64,000 bases of DNA from Paenibacillus senegalensis JC66 (GTDB taxonomy: Bacteria > Bacillota > Bacilli > Paenibacillales > NBRC-103111): assembly GCF_000285515.1 (NCBI RefSeq), contig NZ_HE610958.1, forward strand, positions 267,137 to 331,136, written 5' to 3'. The notes beneath the pieces were generated by a model. That model searched no databases. It was given only the letters and a program-made list of their open reading frames with translations, and was not told the DNA's origin. The stretch's first letter is position 1. Each line of letters starts with the position of its first letter. Positions 25,238-33,468 of the stretch are shown here, in pieces. The position numbers were made by a program, and so were the translations under genes.

Positions 25238-26217
25238 AGAAGCACCAACCCTCCAATCACACTGCTTCTTACTCGGTAGAGCAGTAAAACGATGCTGTGA
25301 ATGTGCTGCATGGACAACTGCACCTGCGGCCATCCCATTCGCGCTCTTTCGCTCACCTGTCCTTGATAATAATTGCGCCCGCCCAATTGAACGCCCATGG
25401 CTCCGGCTGCTGCCGCTTCCGGAATTCCGCTGTTTGGGCTAGGATGTGCCGAGGCGAAGCGGCGAATGCTGAGCAGTGCTCTTTTCGCGGATAGTCCCTT
25501 AAGCGACCATGCGCTCAACACCATAAGTCCGCCTGTTATGCGTGCGGGCAGCCAGTTCAAAACATCATCCAGGCGGGCGGAAAACCAACCAAAATGAAGA
25601 TAGCGTTCATTCTTGTAACCGACCATCGAATCCAGCGTATTAACCGCCCGGTAAGCGATGGCCAAAGGGGCTCCGCCCAGCAAAGCAAAGAAAAGCGGAG
25701 AAATAAATGCATCCACTGTATTCTCAGCAACCGTTTCAACAGCGGCCCGGGAAATTTCCTGTTCATCCAGTTGAGCTGTATCCCTGCCGACAATGTAGCC
25801 GACATAGCTGCGCGCTTCATCCAGCTTTCCTTCCTGGAGCGGGGCATAGACCTGGTAGGCAGCATCGCGCAGCCCTTTCACTGCAATGGTGGAAGCAATG
25901 AACCATATATTTAACGCATACGCCAGCCAAGGGTGGATTAGCTTGGCTGCGGCTAGCGCAGCCCACATGAGGGAGAGGACGGTTCCTACCGTGAATGCGG
26001 CGAGGACTATTCCTCTCCAGCGCAGCTCACGATCCGCAAATTCCTTATTCTGCCTGGCCCCTTTGCTCCCGGGTCTCAATCGGCGCTCCAGCCACTGTAT
26101 GAGCTGTCCAATCCGAATGACCGGATGCACCGGCCATTTAGGATCACCGACACAAGCATCCAAGAGAATCGCGGCGACCAGCATAATCAGCGTTTCCTGC
26201 AAGCTAAAGAACAGCAA
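25213..26217 (-). CDS. cbiB: Adenosylcobinamide-phosphate synthase
   Basis: 334 residues, TTG start at 26217 with GGAGG 10 bases before it; a later ATG at codon 12 is an alternative. CbiB attaches aminopropanol phosphate to adenosylcobyric acid. It is a membrane protein; the N-terminal ILLDACVGDPKWPVHPV is a clear signature, as is the SRAAVETVAENTVDAFISPL segment. It lies between cobU (26 bases upstream) and cobS (overlapping). Confidence 0.95.
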   Translation of the reverse strand: MLFFSLQETLIMLVAAILLDACVGDPKWPVHPVIRIGQLIQWLERRLRPGSKGARQNKEFADRELRWRGIVLAAFTVGTVLSLMWAALAAAKLIHPWLAYALNIWFIASTIAVKGLRDAAYQVYAPLQEGKLDEARSYVGYIVGRDTAQLDEQEISRAAVETVAENTVDAFISPLFFALLGGAPLAIAYRAVNTLDSMVGYKNERYLHFGWFSARLDDVLNWLPARITGGLMVLSAWSLKGLSAKRALLSIRRFASAHPSPNSGIPEAAAAGAMGVQLGGRNYYQGQVSERARMGWPQVQLSMQHIHSIVLLLYRVRSSVIGGLVLLWLVLRIA

Positions 26218-26242
26218 GACCGCAGCTCCTCCTTCCGCACGA

Positions 26243-26833
26243 TCAATCCCACCGGAATGCCAGCTTCTTCAAGTCTACCGGAATCCCTGCGGTGACCAGA
26301 AACGCCTGCTCGCTAACAGCCGCTATCCGCTGGTTCATCCGACCGGCGGCATCACGAAACTGTCTTCCGAGAGGGTATTCCGGCACAATGCCATCTCCGA
26401 CCTCATTGGATACAAGCAGCAGTGGATAAGGATATTCGCGGATTACATCAACAAGCTCTGTTATTTTGCGATCCAGCTGTGGCTCCGTATCATCTCCAGC
26501 GAAATCAAACTTGAGCAGCCAATTGCTTAGCCACATCGTCAAACAATCAACTAATACAACAGGTGGCGGAGAGGTTTCTGTCCGTTCAACCTTTGCTTTG
26601 TAGTTTAGAAGCCAGTCCGACAAATGATAAGGGACTTCAGCCGTTGTCCAAGCAAAGCCCGCAGCCGCCCGCTGCTCCTGATGCTTGGCAATTTTCAGCC
26701 GCATTTCTTCATCATTTTCGCGATTCTGTTGTGTAGTGGCCACATATATTCCCATGTCCGCCAGGTGACCAGCATATTCTTCAGCAAAACGGCTTTTTCC
26801 GCTCTTCGCACCGCCGGTTATCCATATTACCAA
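26243..26833 (-). CDS. cobU: Adenosylcobinamide kinase / adenosylcobinamide-phosphate guanylyltransferase
   Basis: 196 residues. The N-terminal P-loop is GGAKSGKS at residues 7-14. Further markers are YVATTQQNRENDEEM, the H in IAKHQEQR and VLVDCLTMWLSNW. The enzyme phosphorylates adenosylcobinamide and then adds GMP. It is separated from cobT by 644 bases that hold two repeat elements. Confidence 0.95.
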   Translation of the reverse strand: MVIWITGGAKSGKSRFAEEYAGHLADMGIYVATTQQNRENDEEMRLKIAKHQEQRAAAGFAWTTAEVPYHLSDWLLNYKAKVERTETSPPPVVLVDCLTMWLSNWLLKFDFAGDDTEPQLDRKITELVDVIREYPYPLLLVSNEVGDGIVPEYPLGRQFRDAAGRMNQRIAAVSEQAFLVTAGIPVDLKKLAFRWD

Positions 26834-26883
26834 ATCAAGCCCTCCAATCCATCCGCGTCTATTTTTACCGCCATTTATCCACT

Positions 26884-27000
26884 GTTCCGCCGTCGTACTG
26901 CCGTTTCGCAGTTGGTACCGTCAATCCGCCATCGTACTGCCGTTCCGCCGTCGTACCGCCGTTTCGCCTATCGTACTGTCGTTTCGCCGTTGGTACTGCG
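26884..27000. repeat. Degenerate 17-22-bp tandem repeats between cobT and cobU
   Basis: Six units of the kind GTTTCGCCGTCGTACTGCC begin at 26884, 26903, 26920, 26942, 26961 and 26981. Their length varies from 17 to 22 bases. The array lies in the presumed cobT-cobU transcript. Confidence 0.7.
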
Positions 27001-27022
27001 AAAAACCTAATGGCTTTCAACG

Positions 27023-27456
27023 CTAACGCTCGCCCTTGCTCTTATTTGCCCGAAAAAACAGGGATTTCACTTCTAACGCTCATCCTCGCTCTTATTTGTG
27101 ACAAAAAGCCCAGAAAACCGCGATTTGGAGAAAATAAGGACGATGGCAAGCGTTAGAATTTATTTCCCCCTGTTTTTGCTCAAATAAGGACCGCTGCGAG
27201 CGCTAGAACTCAAGGCGTGCTGCGTTGGGCTGCAGCAAATTTGCAGTCAGGGTAGCAGCAGGCCTGTAAGTAATCCGCAGCAGGGCGTACAGGCCTGCAA
27301 GCAGTCCGCAGCAGGATGATAGGCCTGTAAACCGAGCTGTAAACCGAGCTGCAAACCAGGGTGCAGCAACTCCACAACCCGCAACCAAGCAGTAAACTAG
27401 CTTTAAGCAAGCTGCAAACGGCCTCAATGCCCGCCGCAACTATATTCACAGTTAAT
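27023..27456. repeat. Dispersed composite repeat, copy 2
   Basis: Two left-arm copies CTAACGCTCGCCCTTGCTC and CTAACGCTCATCCTCGCTC (27023 and 27073) are followed by AAATAAGGACGATGGCAAG and CAAATAAGGACCGCTGCGAG. A long tail of CTGCAAAC and GGCCTGTAA words follows, ending CCCGCCGCAAC. The order matches copy 1 at 14977-15210, with a longer tail here. No credible ORF is present in the space between cobT and cobU. Confidence 0.8.
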
Positions 27457-27477
27457 CGAGAGCCTTTCTTAGACAGG

Positions 27478-28686
27478 TCAATCGTTGTTTTTACTAACTC
27501 CTGCGCTGTCAAAGGTGGCCATCTCGGCCGAAATTTTCACTGCAGCCTCCAAAATCGGGAAGGCCAGCAAAGCGCCCGTGCCCTCACCAAGACGCATATC
27601 CATATGTAAAATAGGCCGGAGTCCAAGTCTGTCCAGCAGCACTTGATGTCCCTGCTCCATAGATAAGTGGGAGGCGAGCATATATCGGCTTGCGTTCGGA
27701 GTCAAGCGGGAAGCAACCAAAGCTGCGGCTGAAGAAATAAAGCCGTCAATTACGACAGGACAGCGGTTAGCTGCAGCCCCAAGAATAACCCCGACCAGTC
27801 CGGCTATTTCCAGTCCTCCTACCTTCGCTAGTACGTCAAGCGGATCATCCGCATCCGGCTGATTTCGTTCAATAGCCTGACGTACTATTTGCTGTTTGTG
27901 CAAGCGTTGTTCCTCGTTAATGCCCGTGCCCCGTCCAACCGCCACTTCCGGGTCTGCAGCTCCTAGTACAGTTAATAAGGCTGAGCTAGGAGTCGTATTG
28001 CCGATGCCCATTTCCCCCGTAGCTATCATGCTGTACCCTTTGGCAGCGAGTTCAGAAACCAGTTCGCAGCCTGCGAGAACCGCCCGTTCCGCTTCCTCCC
28101 GGCTCATGGCCGGACCTTTGGCTATATTCCCAGTTCCGTGACGGATTTTGCGATTAATTAACTGAGGATGCCTGATTTCTCCCGCCACTCCCATATCAAC
28201 GCAGATTACATCAGCCCCAACATGCCTGGCCAGCACGTTAACGGCTGCCCCGCCCTGCAGGAAGTTGGCTACCATTTGCGCCGTAACCTCCTGAGGATAG
28301 GCACTGATGCCCTCTTCGCAAACCCCATGATCTCCAGCCATCACGATAACAGCTTTACGGAAGGGGGCTTTCCTTGAAGCAGGCGTAATCTCTTTCTCTG
28401 AAGCGCGTTCAACTTCTTTCACTGAAGCGGACTCTGCCTCTTTCGCAGAAGCGGACTCTGCTTCTTTCGCAGAAGCGGAGACTGCTTCTTTCGCAGAAAC
28501 GGGCTCGACCTCTTCAGCCGAACTGGGCAAGTGTCCATAGATGCCCGCCAGCTGAATTACCGCTTCCTCCATTCTTCCAAGGCTTCCTTGCGGCTTAGTC
28601 AGGGCATCCAACCGCTCTTGCGCCAATTTCATCGCTTGTGTATCCAGCGGGTGTATAGCCCGCAAATATTCCTTCAATGTTTTCAC
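27478..28686 (-). CDS. cobT: Nicotinate-nucleotide-dimethylbenzimidazole phosphoribosyltransferase with a repeat insert
   Basis: 402 residues, about 45 more than the usual ~355. CobT makes alpha-ribazole phosphate from the lower-ligand base. Normal segments are LTKPQGSLGRMEEAVIQLAG, VIVMAGDHGVCEEGISAYP, TGEMGIGNTTPSSALLTV, and RLGEGTGALLAFPILEAAV with the catalytic Glu. Between LAG and KAVIVMAGDHGV lies an insert (about residues 58-102) made of an eight-residue repeat of the kind SAKEAESA. The start is GTG at 28686 with GAAGGGGGAATTTGG upstream. It is first in the run and follows a riboswitch and terminator. Confidence 0.93.
   Translation of the reverse strand: MKTLKEYLRAIHPLDTQAMKLAQERLDALTKPQGSLGRMEEAVIQLAGIYGHLPSSAEEVEPVSAKEAVSASAKEAESASAKEAESASVKEVERASEKEITPASRKAPFRKAVIVMAGDHGVCEEGISAYPQEVTAQMVANFLQGGAAVNVLARHVGADVICVDMGVAGEIRHPQLINRKIRHGTGNIAKGPAMSREEAERAVLAGCELVSELAAKGYSMIATGEMGIGNTTPSSALLTVLGAADPEVAVGRGTGINEEQRLHKQQIVRQAIERNQPDADDPLDVLAKVGGLEIAGLVGVILGAAANRCPVVIDGFISSAAALVASRLTPNASRYMLASHLSMEQGHQVLLDRLGLRPILHMDMRLGEGTGALLAFPILEAAVKISAEMATFDSAGVSKNND
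28391..28510. repeat. In-frame 24-bp tandem repeat inside cobT
   Basis: Five units of the form TCTTTCGCAGAAGCGGACTC begin at 28391, 28415, 28439, 28463 and 28487, each exactly 24 bases apart. They encode the eight-residue repeats of the insert in CobT, so the reading frame is kept whatever the copy number. Confidence 0.9.
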
Positions 28687-28744
28687 CCAAATTCCCCCTT
28701 CATTACATCAGTAAGTCGCAATTTTTGCCACTACAGCCAACAAG

Positions 28745-28770
28745 AAAAACCCTCTATCCAAGATAGAGGG
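28745..28770 (-). terminator. Terminator in the cobT leader
   Basis: CCCTCTATC (28750-28758) pairs with GATAGAGGG (28762-28770), followed on the minus strand by five T. It lies between the cobalamin aptamer and cobT, about 60 bases before the gene, and so could be the off-switch. Confidence 0.75.
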
Positions 28771-28781
28771 CAGCATAATCG

Positions 28782-28843
28782 GGATACAAGCCACTGGCCA
28801 AGAAATCAGGACGGTGCTTGTACGTTCCTGATCCCCTGTATCC
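28782..28843 (-). ncRNA. Structured RNA segment between aptamer and terminator
   Basis: An outer stem GGATACA/TGTATCC (28782-28788, 28837-28843) encloses an inner stem ATCAGGA/TCCTGAT (28805-28811, 28826-28832). The TGTATCC arm can instead form a hairpin CCTGTATCCACAGG (28835-28848). These alternatives cannot coexist, so the segment could act in switching. It is not a known family to me. Confidence 0.4.
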
Positions 28844-29035
28844 ACAGGAATTTAGCTTGTCTGCAGGCAGAAGCTATGGAGCTGTTTCACCCGAACAGGT
28901 GGCTCAGCCAATCCATCACAATATGACCGCCAATCAACTCGTATACTTTCTCGTATACTTTAATGAAAAAAAATTGACGGCGGACTCCCGATAAGCTGAT
29001 CCCTTTATCCTCGAAGGAACTCAACAGCTTCATCT

Positions 29036-29180
29036 ACAGGCAGGTCTCCTGACTTGGGAGCGGACAAAATAGGGGCTTCCCTTCGTCCATTCCTTTTCAC
29101 AGTGGCGGGACCGTGCCGGACTTGCACCGGCTTCCCTTTTCACCTCTGCCTTACGCTTCAGGCACAGGCACCTGCAGACT
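29036..29180 (-). ncRNA. Cobalamin riboswitch aptamer
   Basis: Read on the minus strand it contains the conserved order GGTGCC, then AGGGAAGCCGGTGCAAGTCC, GGCACGGTCCCGCCACTGT and, at the 3' end, AGTCAGGAGACCTGCC. These are the standard segments of the AdoCbl/B12-box riboswitch. It lies 350 bases upstream of cobT, in the leader of the cobalamin operon. Binding of the coenzyme should turn expression off; the hairpin at 28745-28770 is a likely expression platform. Confidence 0.95.
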
Positions 29181-29358
29181 GATAAATCCAACTTAAGCAG
29201 CACATTATTAAAAAGTTTGCATCGAGCTCTTTGTGTGCAGTTGAGCCCATTGGCGTCATTACGTGCATTTAATTGCTGTTTCGGTGTGTCACCTAATTAC
29301 AGTTTCTGTGTGCCACCTACAGCTGATGCAGTGCAGCACCTATTGCTGCTGTCTGTAA

Positions 29359-29925
29359 TTATTCCATATTGACGATCCGTTTCAATACCTCAATGGACTG
29401 CTCCAAATCCGGCGCCCGGGGATGGATAAAGGCAAACATTTCCTGACCCTTATAGGAAATGCTCTGCAGCCAGGCTCCTTCGGCAAGTGGAATGCCCACA
29501 AGGAGAAAATCTGTTTTTCCTTCCTCCTCCAGCAGCTCTACCTCAAGAACCCCTTCCGGATAAACCTCCGGGTCGAAATGTTCTTCCAGCGGCATCAAGC
29601 CGCCGTTTTTGGCATAAAGCTGAAATTGGTCTTCAGAAATGATGATAATCCCATGGTCGCCTGCCGCAACCTCTACCATCAGCTTTTGCGGATCAAATAT
29701 CGGGCTGGTATGAACGGCAATTGTCGGTGTTTCTCCCAGCTCTTCCTGCAAGGTTGTTTGCAAGACTTCAGCGCGATCCGCCTGCAGGCCAGCCTCGGGT
29801 AAAATAAAAATGGAAACATCCGGCTTCTCTCGTCCACAGGCAGCAAGCAGCAGAATAACCCCGGATAACAGCAGCCATTTACTCATGTGACTCCATCCCG
29901 ATCCATGGATTGCCCTTTTGTTCAA
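29359..29925 (-). CDS. Lipoprotein of unknown function
   Basis: 188 residues from a TTG at 29925 with AGGGGG upstream; an ATG at 29886 is an alternative start. The signal segment LLLSGVILLLAAC ends in a lipobox, so the protein should be exported and lipid-anchored. The mature part begins GREKPDVSIFILPEAG and has the alternating pattern of an alpha/beta substrate-binding fold, but only ~160 residues, too short for a normal binding protein. I do not recognise the family. It lies upstream of the cobalamin riboswitch in the same direction; a link to cobalamin is not shown. Confidence 0.7.
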   Translation of the reverse strand: MNKRAIHGSGWSHMSKWLLLSGVILLLAACGREKPDVSIFILPEAGLQADRAEVLQTTLQEELGETPTIAVHTSPIFDPQKLMVEVAAGDHGIIIISEDQFQLYAKNGGLMPLEEHFDPEVYPEGVLEVELLEEEGKTDFLLVGIPLAEGAWLQSISYKGQEMFAFIHPRAPDLEQSIEVLKRIVNME

Positions 29926-30036
29926 TTTAATTTCCCCCTATTAGACTTCCATTGATTTTTATATTAGCACAGAACTGCAGCGGCTAGAAAGTCTAAGGGG
30001 AATAAATAGCACGGATTGAATAATAAAAACCAAAAG

Positions 30037-30081
30037 GAAAAAGACAGATCCGCCAGGCCCGCAGGTCCCGGGGATCCGTCT
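30037..30081 (-). terminator. Terminator after the Spo0E-like gene
   Basis: AGACAGATCC (30042-30051) pairs with GGATCCGTCT (30072-30081). On the minus strand the stem is followed by TTTTTCC, shortly after the stop codon at 30113. Confidence 0.65.
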
Positions 30082-30112
30082 ATATGAAAAATAGCTTAGT
30101 ATAGGCAAATCT

Positions 30113-30370
30113 CTACCGGTTTCTTCCTTTATCCAACTCTAGGTACTGGTAGATTTTATCGTCCAGCAGACGACTGATTTCCAAAATAGCCTCGTTATTA
30201 AAACTCAGCTTTTCCAAATACATTTGCTCCATCTTGGAGCGAAGCTCGCGAATCTCCTCTTCGAGGGCTTCCAAAGAAGGCGGACCCGGATCGGCAATCC
30301 AGCGTAGACCCGATTCTTTCTCCTTTAACAAATAGGGTTGATTTGAAGCAGATTGAAAATAGTAGCTCAT
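30113..30370 (-). CDS. Spo0E-like aspartyl-phosphate phosphatase
   Basis: 85 residues, ATG with AGGGGG 8 bases upstream. The C-terminal half has the family pattern LEEEIRELRSKMEQMYLEK followed by ISRLLDDKIYQYL, where the S-x-x-L-D signature is seen as SRLLD. Proteins of this family remove phosphate from Spo0A or similar regulators and so delay sporulation. The N-terminal ~30 residues are not family-typical. It follows alaT with a gap of about 118 bases and has its own terminator. Confidence 0.82.
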   Translation of the reverse strand: MSYYFQSASNQPYLLKEKESGLRWIADPGPPSLEALEEEIRELRSKMEQMYLEKLSFNNEAILEISRLLDDKIYQYLELDKGRNR

Positions 30371-30488
30371 CTACATTCCCCCTTTGTGTAAGAACCACTT
30401 TCAGAAGAAAAAACAAGATCTCCTTATTAAGTTGACGATACCATATTTTGCCGGAAAAAGGAAATGACAATATAATGACAAATTATCT

Positions 30489-31667
30489 TTATCTTAACTT
30501 TTGTAAAAATTTGTCAATCCGGTCCAGCGCCATATTCAGCTGATTAATTGAAGTAGCATACGAGCACCGGACAAATCCTTCTCCTCCTAATCCAAACACA
30601 TGGCCGGGAACCGCGGCGACCTTACCCTCCAAGAGCAGTCTTTCGGCAAATTCTTCGGAGCTTAAGCCGGTTTTTTGTATGGACGGGAAAGCGTAGAACG
30701 CCCCTTCCGGTTCATGGCAGTCGAGACCGATTTCGCGGAAGCCGTTGACGACCAGTCTTCTTCGCTGATTGTACGCAACGACCATCTTATCCTTGTCTTC
30801 CATACCATGGCGAAGTGCCTCAAGAGCAGCCACTTGGCCCATAGACGGGGAACACATCACGGTATACTGGTGGATTTTAAGCATGGCAGCTATGAGGTCT
30901 TTATGTCCGCATGTGTAGCCCAATCTCCAGCCGGTCATGGCAAACGCTTTGGAAAATCCGCTAACCAGAATCGTCCGGTCCTTCATGCCTGGAATGGATG
31001 CAAAGCTGACATGCTTCTGATTATAAGTCAGCTCGGCATAAATCTCATCGGATATTACAATCAGATCGTTCTCTTCAACGACGCGGGCAATAGGCAGCCA
31101 GTCCTCGTAAGTCATAATTCCCCCGGTCGGATTGCTCGGATAACAAAGGATGAGCACCTTCGAGCGCGGAGTGATTTTGGCTTTCAGGCTTTCGGCCGTT
31201 AATTTGAATTTATTAGCCGCGAATGTTTCGATTCCAACCGGAATCCCGCCTCCGATAGCAGCGATCGGTGAATAGGAAATATAGCTGGGCTCGGGAATCA
31301 AAATCTCATCTCCCGGAGCAATCAGAGCTCTTAAGGCAAGGTCAATGGCCTCACTGCCTCCAACGGTGACAATGACCTCGTCCTTGGGCTCATACTGGAC
31401 ATTGAAGCTTGTGTGCAAGTAGCGGGCAATTTCCTCGCGAAGCTCATAAATCCCCGCATTCGGCGTATACTGCGTATGCCCGCGCTCCAGCGAGGTAGTG
31501 CAGGCTTCTCTAACCTTCCAAGGGGTGATGAAATCCGGCTCCCCGACTCCTAATGAAATGATATCTTTATGCGTGCTGGCCAGGTCGAAAAATCTTCGGA
31601 TGCCCGAGGGCGGAATGTTCCTGACCAGCGGTGCCAAATAACTTTGCATATCCTTTTGATTAATCAT
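30489..31667 (-). CDS. alaT: Alanine-type aminotransferase next to an Lrp regulator
   Basis: 392 residues. The PLP lysine is in LVSGFSKAFAMTGWRLGYT. Typical are LGVGEPDFITPW, VGGSEAIDLALRALI, PSYISYSPI and CYPSNPTGG. The neighbour order (Lrp-type regulator 14 bases upstream) matches the B. subtilis alaR-alaT operon, where the enzyme makes alanine from pyruvate and glutamate. The substrate assignment rests on that synteny. The related enzyme PatA is the main alternative. Confidence 0.82.
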   Translation of the reverse strand: MINQKDMQSYLAPLVRNIPPSGIRRFFDLASTHKDIISLGVGEPDFITPWKVREACTTSLERGHTQYTPNAGIYELREEIARYLHTSFNVQYEPKDEVIVTVGGSEAIDLALRALIAPGDEILIPEPSYISYSPIAAIGGGIPVGIETFAANKFKLTAESLKAKITPRSKVLILCYPSNPTGGIMTYEDWLPIARVVEENDLIVISDEIYAELTYNQKHVSFASIPGMKDRTILVSGFSKAFAMTGWRLGYTCGHKDLIAAMLKIHQYTVMCSPSMGQVAALEALRHGMEDKDKMVVAYNQRRRLVVNGFREIGLDCHEPEGAFYAFPSIQKTGLSSEEFAERLLLEGKVAAVPGHVFGLGGEGFVRCSYATSINQLNMALDRIDKFLQKLR

Positions 31668-31681
31668 TAGCCTGACTTCCT

Positions 31682-32173
31682 TTATGGTGAGATCATCAGA
31701 CGGTTATCTTCCTGTTTTTCCTCGAAAATAATACCGTCCTGCTTGTATTTTTTGAGAATAAAGTTGGTCTTGGTTGAGAGCACACGGTCAATCGGTGACA
31801 ATTTATTAGAAACGAAAGAGGCTACTTCCTTGAGCGACTGCCCTTCTACTTCCACCAGCAAATCATAAGCGCCTGACATCAGAAAAACCGACTTGACCTC
31901 GGGGCACCTGTAAATTTTCTCAGCGATCGCATCAAAGCCATGAACCTTCTCCGGAGTAATTTGAACCTCAATTAATGCCGTTACGCTATCATCATGAACC
32001 TTACTCCAATTAACAACCGCCGCATATTTCACAATCACATTATCTGCTTCTAATTCAGCGATGGCTTCTTCCACTTCCGACTTATCCCTGCCGAGCAGAG
32101 TCGCCAGCAAGTCGGAGCTCCTTCTCGCGTCTTCATTCAGCAAATCCAAAATTTGCAGCTGTAAACTATTCAT
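31682..32173 (-). CDS. alaR: Lrp/AsnC-family transcriptional regulator
   Basis: 163 residues with an N-terminal winged helix (LQLQILDLLNEDARRSSDLL, then ELEADNVIVKYAAVVNW) and the RAM ligand domain (VTALIEVQI, KSVFLMSGAYDLLVEVEG). It is directly upstream of the aminotransferase gene, as AlaR is of AlaT in B. subtilis. The start has AAGGAGGACTCGGGT upstream. It likely responds to alanine, by analogy; no binding site was identified. Confidence 0.85.
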   Translation of the reverse strand: MNSLQLQILDLLNEDARRSSDLLATLLGRDKSEVEEAIAELEADNVIVKYAAVVNWSKVHDDSVTALIEVQITPEKVHGFDAIAEKIYRCPEVKSVFLMSGAYDLLVEVEGQSLKEVASFVSNKLSPIDRVLSTKTNFILKKYKQDGIIFEEKQEDNRLMISP

Positions 32174-32313
32174 ACCCGAGTCCTCCTTGCGTAAAAAAGA
32201 TTATTACCAATATACAACGAAACCTTAACATGTGCCAAGAAAAACCTTCTGCGGAACAGCTTGCAAAAACGACTATACTATTATAAATCTATCACATCAA
32301 AAACCTGCGCACC

Positions 32314-32354
32314 AAAAAAACCGGACCACCCGCCCATTAGGGACGTGCATCCGG
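32314..32354 (-). terminator. Terminator of cysK
   Basis: CCGGA/TCCGG with inner CAC/GTG and CCC/GGG pairs spans 32321-32354. On the minus strand it is followed by seven T, about 90 bases after the cysK stop codon. Confidence 0.75.
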
Positions 32355-32443
32355 CTTGCTCACATTTCTTATTCTATAATAGCTAGAAAAATCATCATGC
32401 ACCGCGTAGATAATCCCTTCACTTGCTCAGCTTACAGCCTCTT

Positions 32444-33367
32444 TCAGCCAAAAATATCCATGCTCATATAACGCTCACCAGTGTCCGGTGCGATGCAGAG
32501 CACCCGTTTGCCTGCACCAAGCTTCCTCGCTAATTGCAGGGCAGCCCATACCGAAGCTCCCGAAGACGGACCGACCAGAATTCCTTCCTGTGCGGCTAAT
32601 TCTCGAGCTGTATTCACCGCATCCTCATCCTCCACTTGAATAATCTCATCATAAATCTTGGTGTTGAGAATCGGAGGAATAAAACCCGGACTGGTACCCA
32701 CCAGCTTATGCGGACCTGGCTGGCCTCCGGAAAGAACCGGCGAGCCCTTGGGCTCTGCTACCCAAATTTTCAAGTTTGGCAAGCTTTTTCTCAATTCCTC
32801 ACCCGTGCCGGTAATGGTGCCGCCGGTGCCTGCTGTCGCTACAAAGCCATCGAGCTTTCCGTTAACCTGCTGCAAAATCTCCGGAGCCGTCGTATAACGG
32901 TGAATATCCGGATTGGCCGGATTTTCAAACTGCTGCGGAATGAAGCCGCCCGGTATAGACTCCTTCAATTGCTGAGCCTTGCGAATAGCACCCGGCATTC
33001 TCTCCGCAGCCGGGGTCAAGACAACCTCCGCTCCATACGCCTTCAGCAGATTAATTCGTTCCTTTGTCATATTGTCAGGCATGACTAGAATGGCCCTGTA
33101 TCCCTTGGCTGCCGCATTCATCGCCAGGCCTATGCCAGTATTTCCGCTCGTTGGCTCTATAATCGTGTCCCCAGGCTTCAGCCGGCCGTCTTTCTCCGCT
33201 TGGACAATTAAATTATAAGCAGCTCTGTCTTTAACGCTTCCGCTCGGATTAAAAAATTCCAATTTGACAAAAACATCCGCATCACCTCTGCGCACCAACC
33301 GGTTAAGCTTTACCGCTGGGGTATTACCTATCAATTCGGTAATGCTATGAACTAATTTTGCCTCCAA
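32444..33367 (-). CDS. cysK: Cysteine synthase A (O-acetylserine sulfhydrylase)
   Basis: 307 residues, the usual length. CysK makes cysteine from O-acetylserine and sulfide with pyridoxal phosphate. The lysine is in EFFNPSGSVKDRAAYN; PTSGNTGIGLAM, GTGGTITGTGEEL and GPSSGASVWAA are the usual phosphate and substrate segments. The ATG at 33367 follows TTTTGGAGG. A promoter with TATAAT lies just upstream, and next to it a sequence that resembles a CymR site. It is transcribed alone up to the terminator. Confidence 0.95.
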   Translation of the reverse strand: MEAKLVHSITELIGNTPAVKLNRLVRRGDADVFVKLEFFNPSGSVKDRAAYNLIVQAEKDGRLKPGDTIIEPTSGNTGIGLAMNAAAKGYRAILVMPDNMTKERINLLKAYGAEVVLTPAAERMPGAIRKAQQLKESIPGGFIPQQFENPANPDIHRYTTAPEILQQVNGKLDGFVATAGTGGTITGTGEELRKSLPNLKIWVAEPKGSPVLSGGQPGPHKLVGTSPGFIPPILNTKIYDEIIQVEDEDAVNTARELAAQEGILVGPSSGASVWAALQLARKLGAGKRVLCIAPDTGERYMSMDIFG

Positions 33368-33380
33368 AACGAATCGCTCC

Positions 33381-33407
33381 CTTATTCCAAGTATCTGTAT
33401 AGGTTAT
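33381..33407 (-). promoter_or_regulatory. Possible CymR operator of cysK
   Basis: On the minus strand ATAACCTATACAGATAC followed by TTGGAATAAG resembles the CymR box half-sites (an ATACC-like half, then TTGGAAT). It lies directly downstream of the TATAAT element, where a repressor would block initiation. The match is from memory of the consensus. Confidence 0.35.
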
Positions 33408-33411
33408 GTTG

Positions 33412-33439
33412 ATTATACCATGTTCTTCCCAGAAGTCCA
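33412..33439 (-). promoter_or_regulatory. Promoter of cysK
   Basis: On the minus strand TGGACT (33434-33439) and TATAAT (33412-33417) are 16 bases apart, and the gene starts 45 bases downstream. Confidence 0.55.
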
Positions 33440-33468
33440 TTACGATACCGAAATAAGTTCCACGTCCT

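Noticed and set aside
27203-27512. Cys/Ala-rich open frames in the cobT-cobU gap
   Set aside because: They are translations of the CTGCAA and GGCCTGTAA words of the dispersed repeat and run into the end of cobT; no start site is credible.
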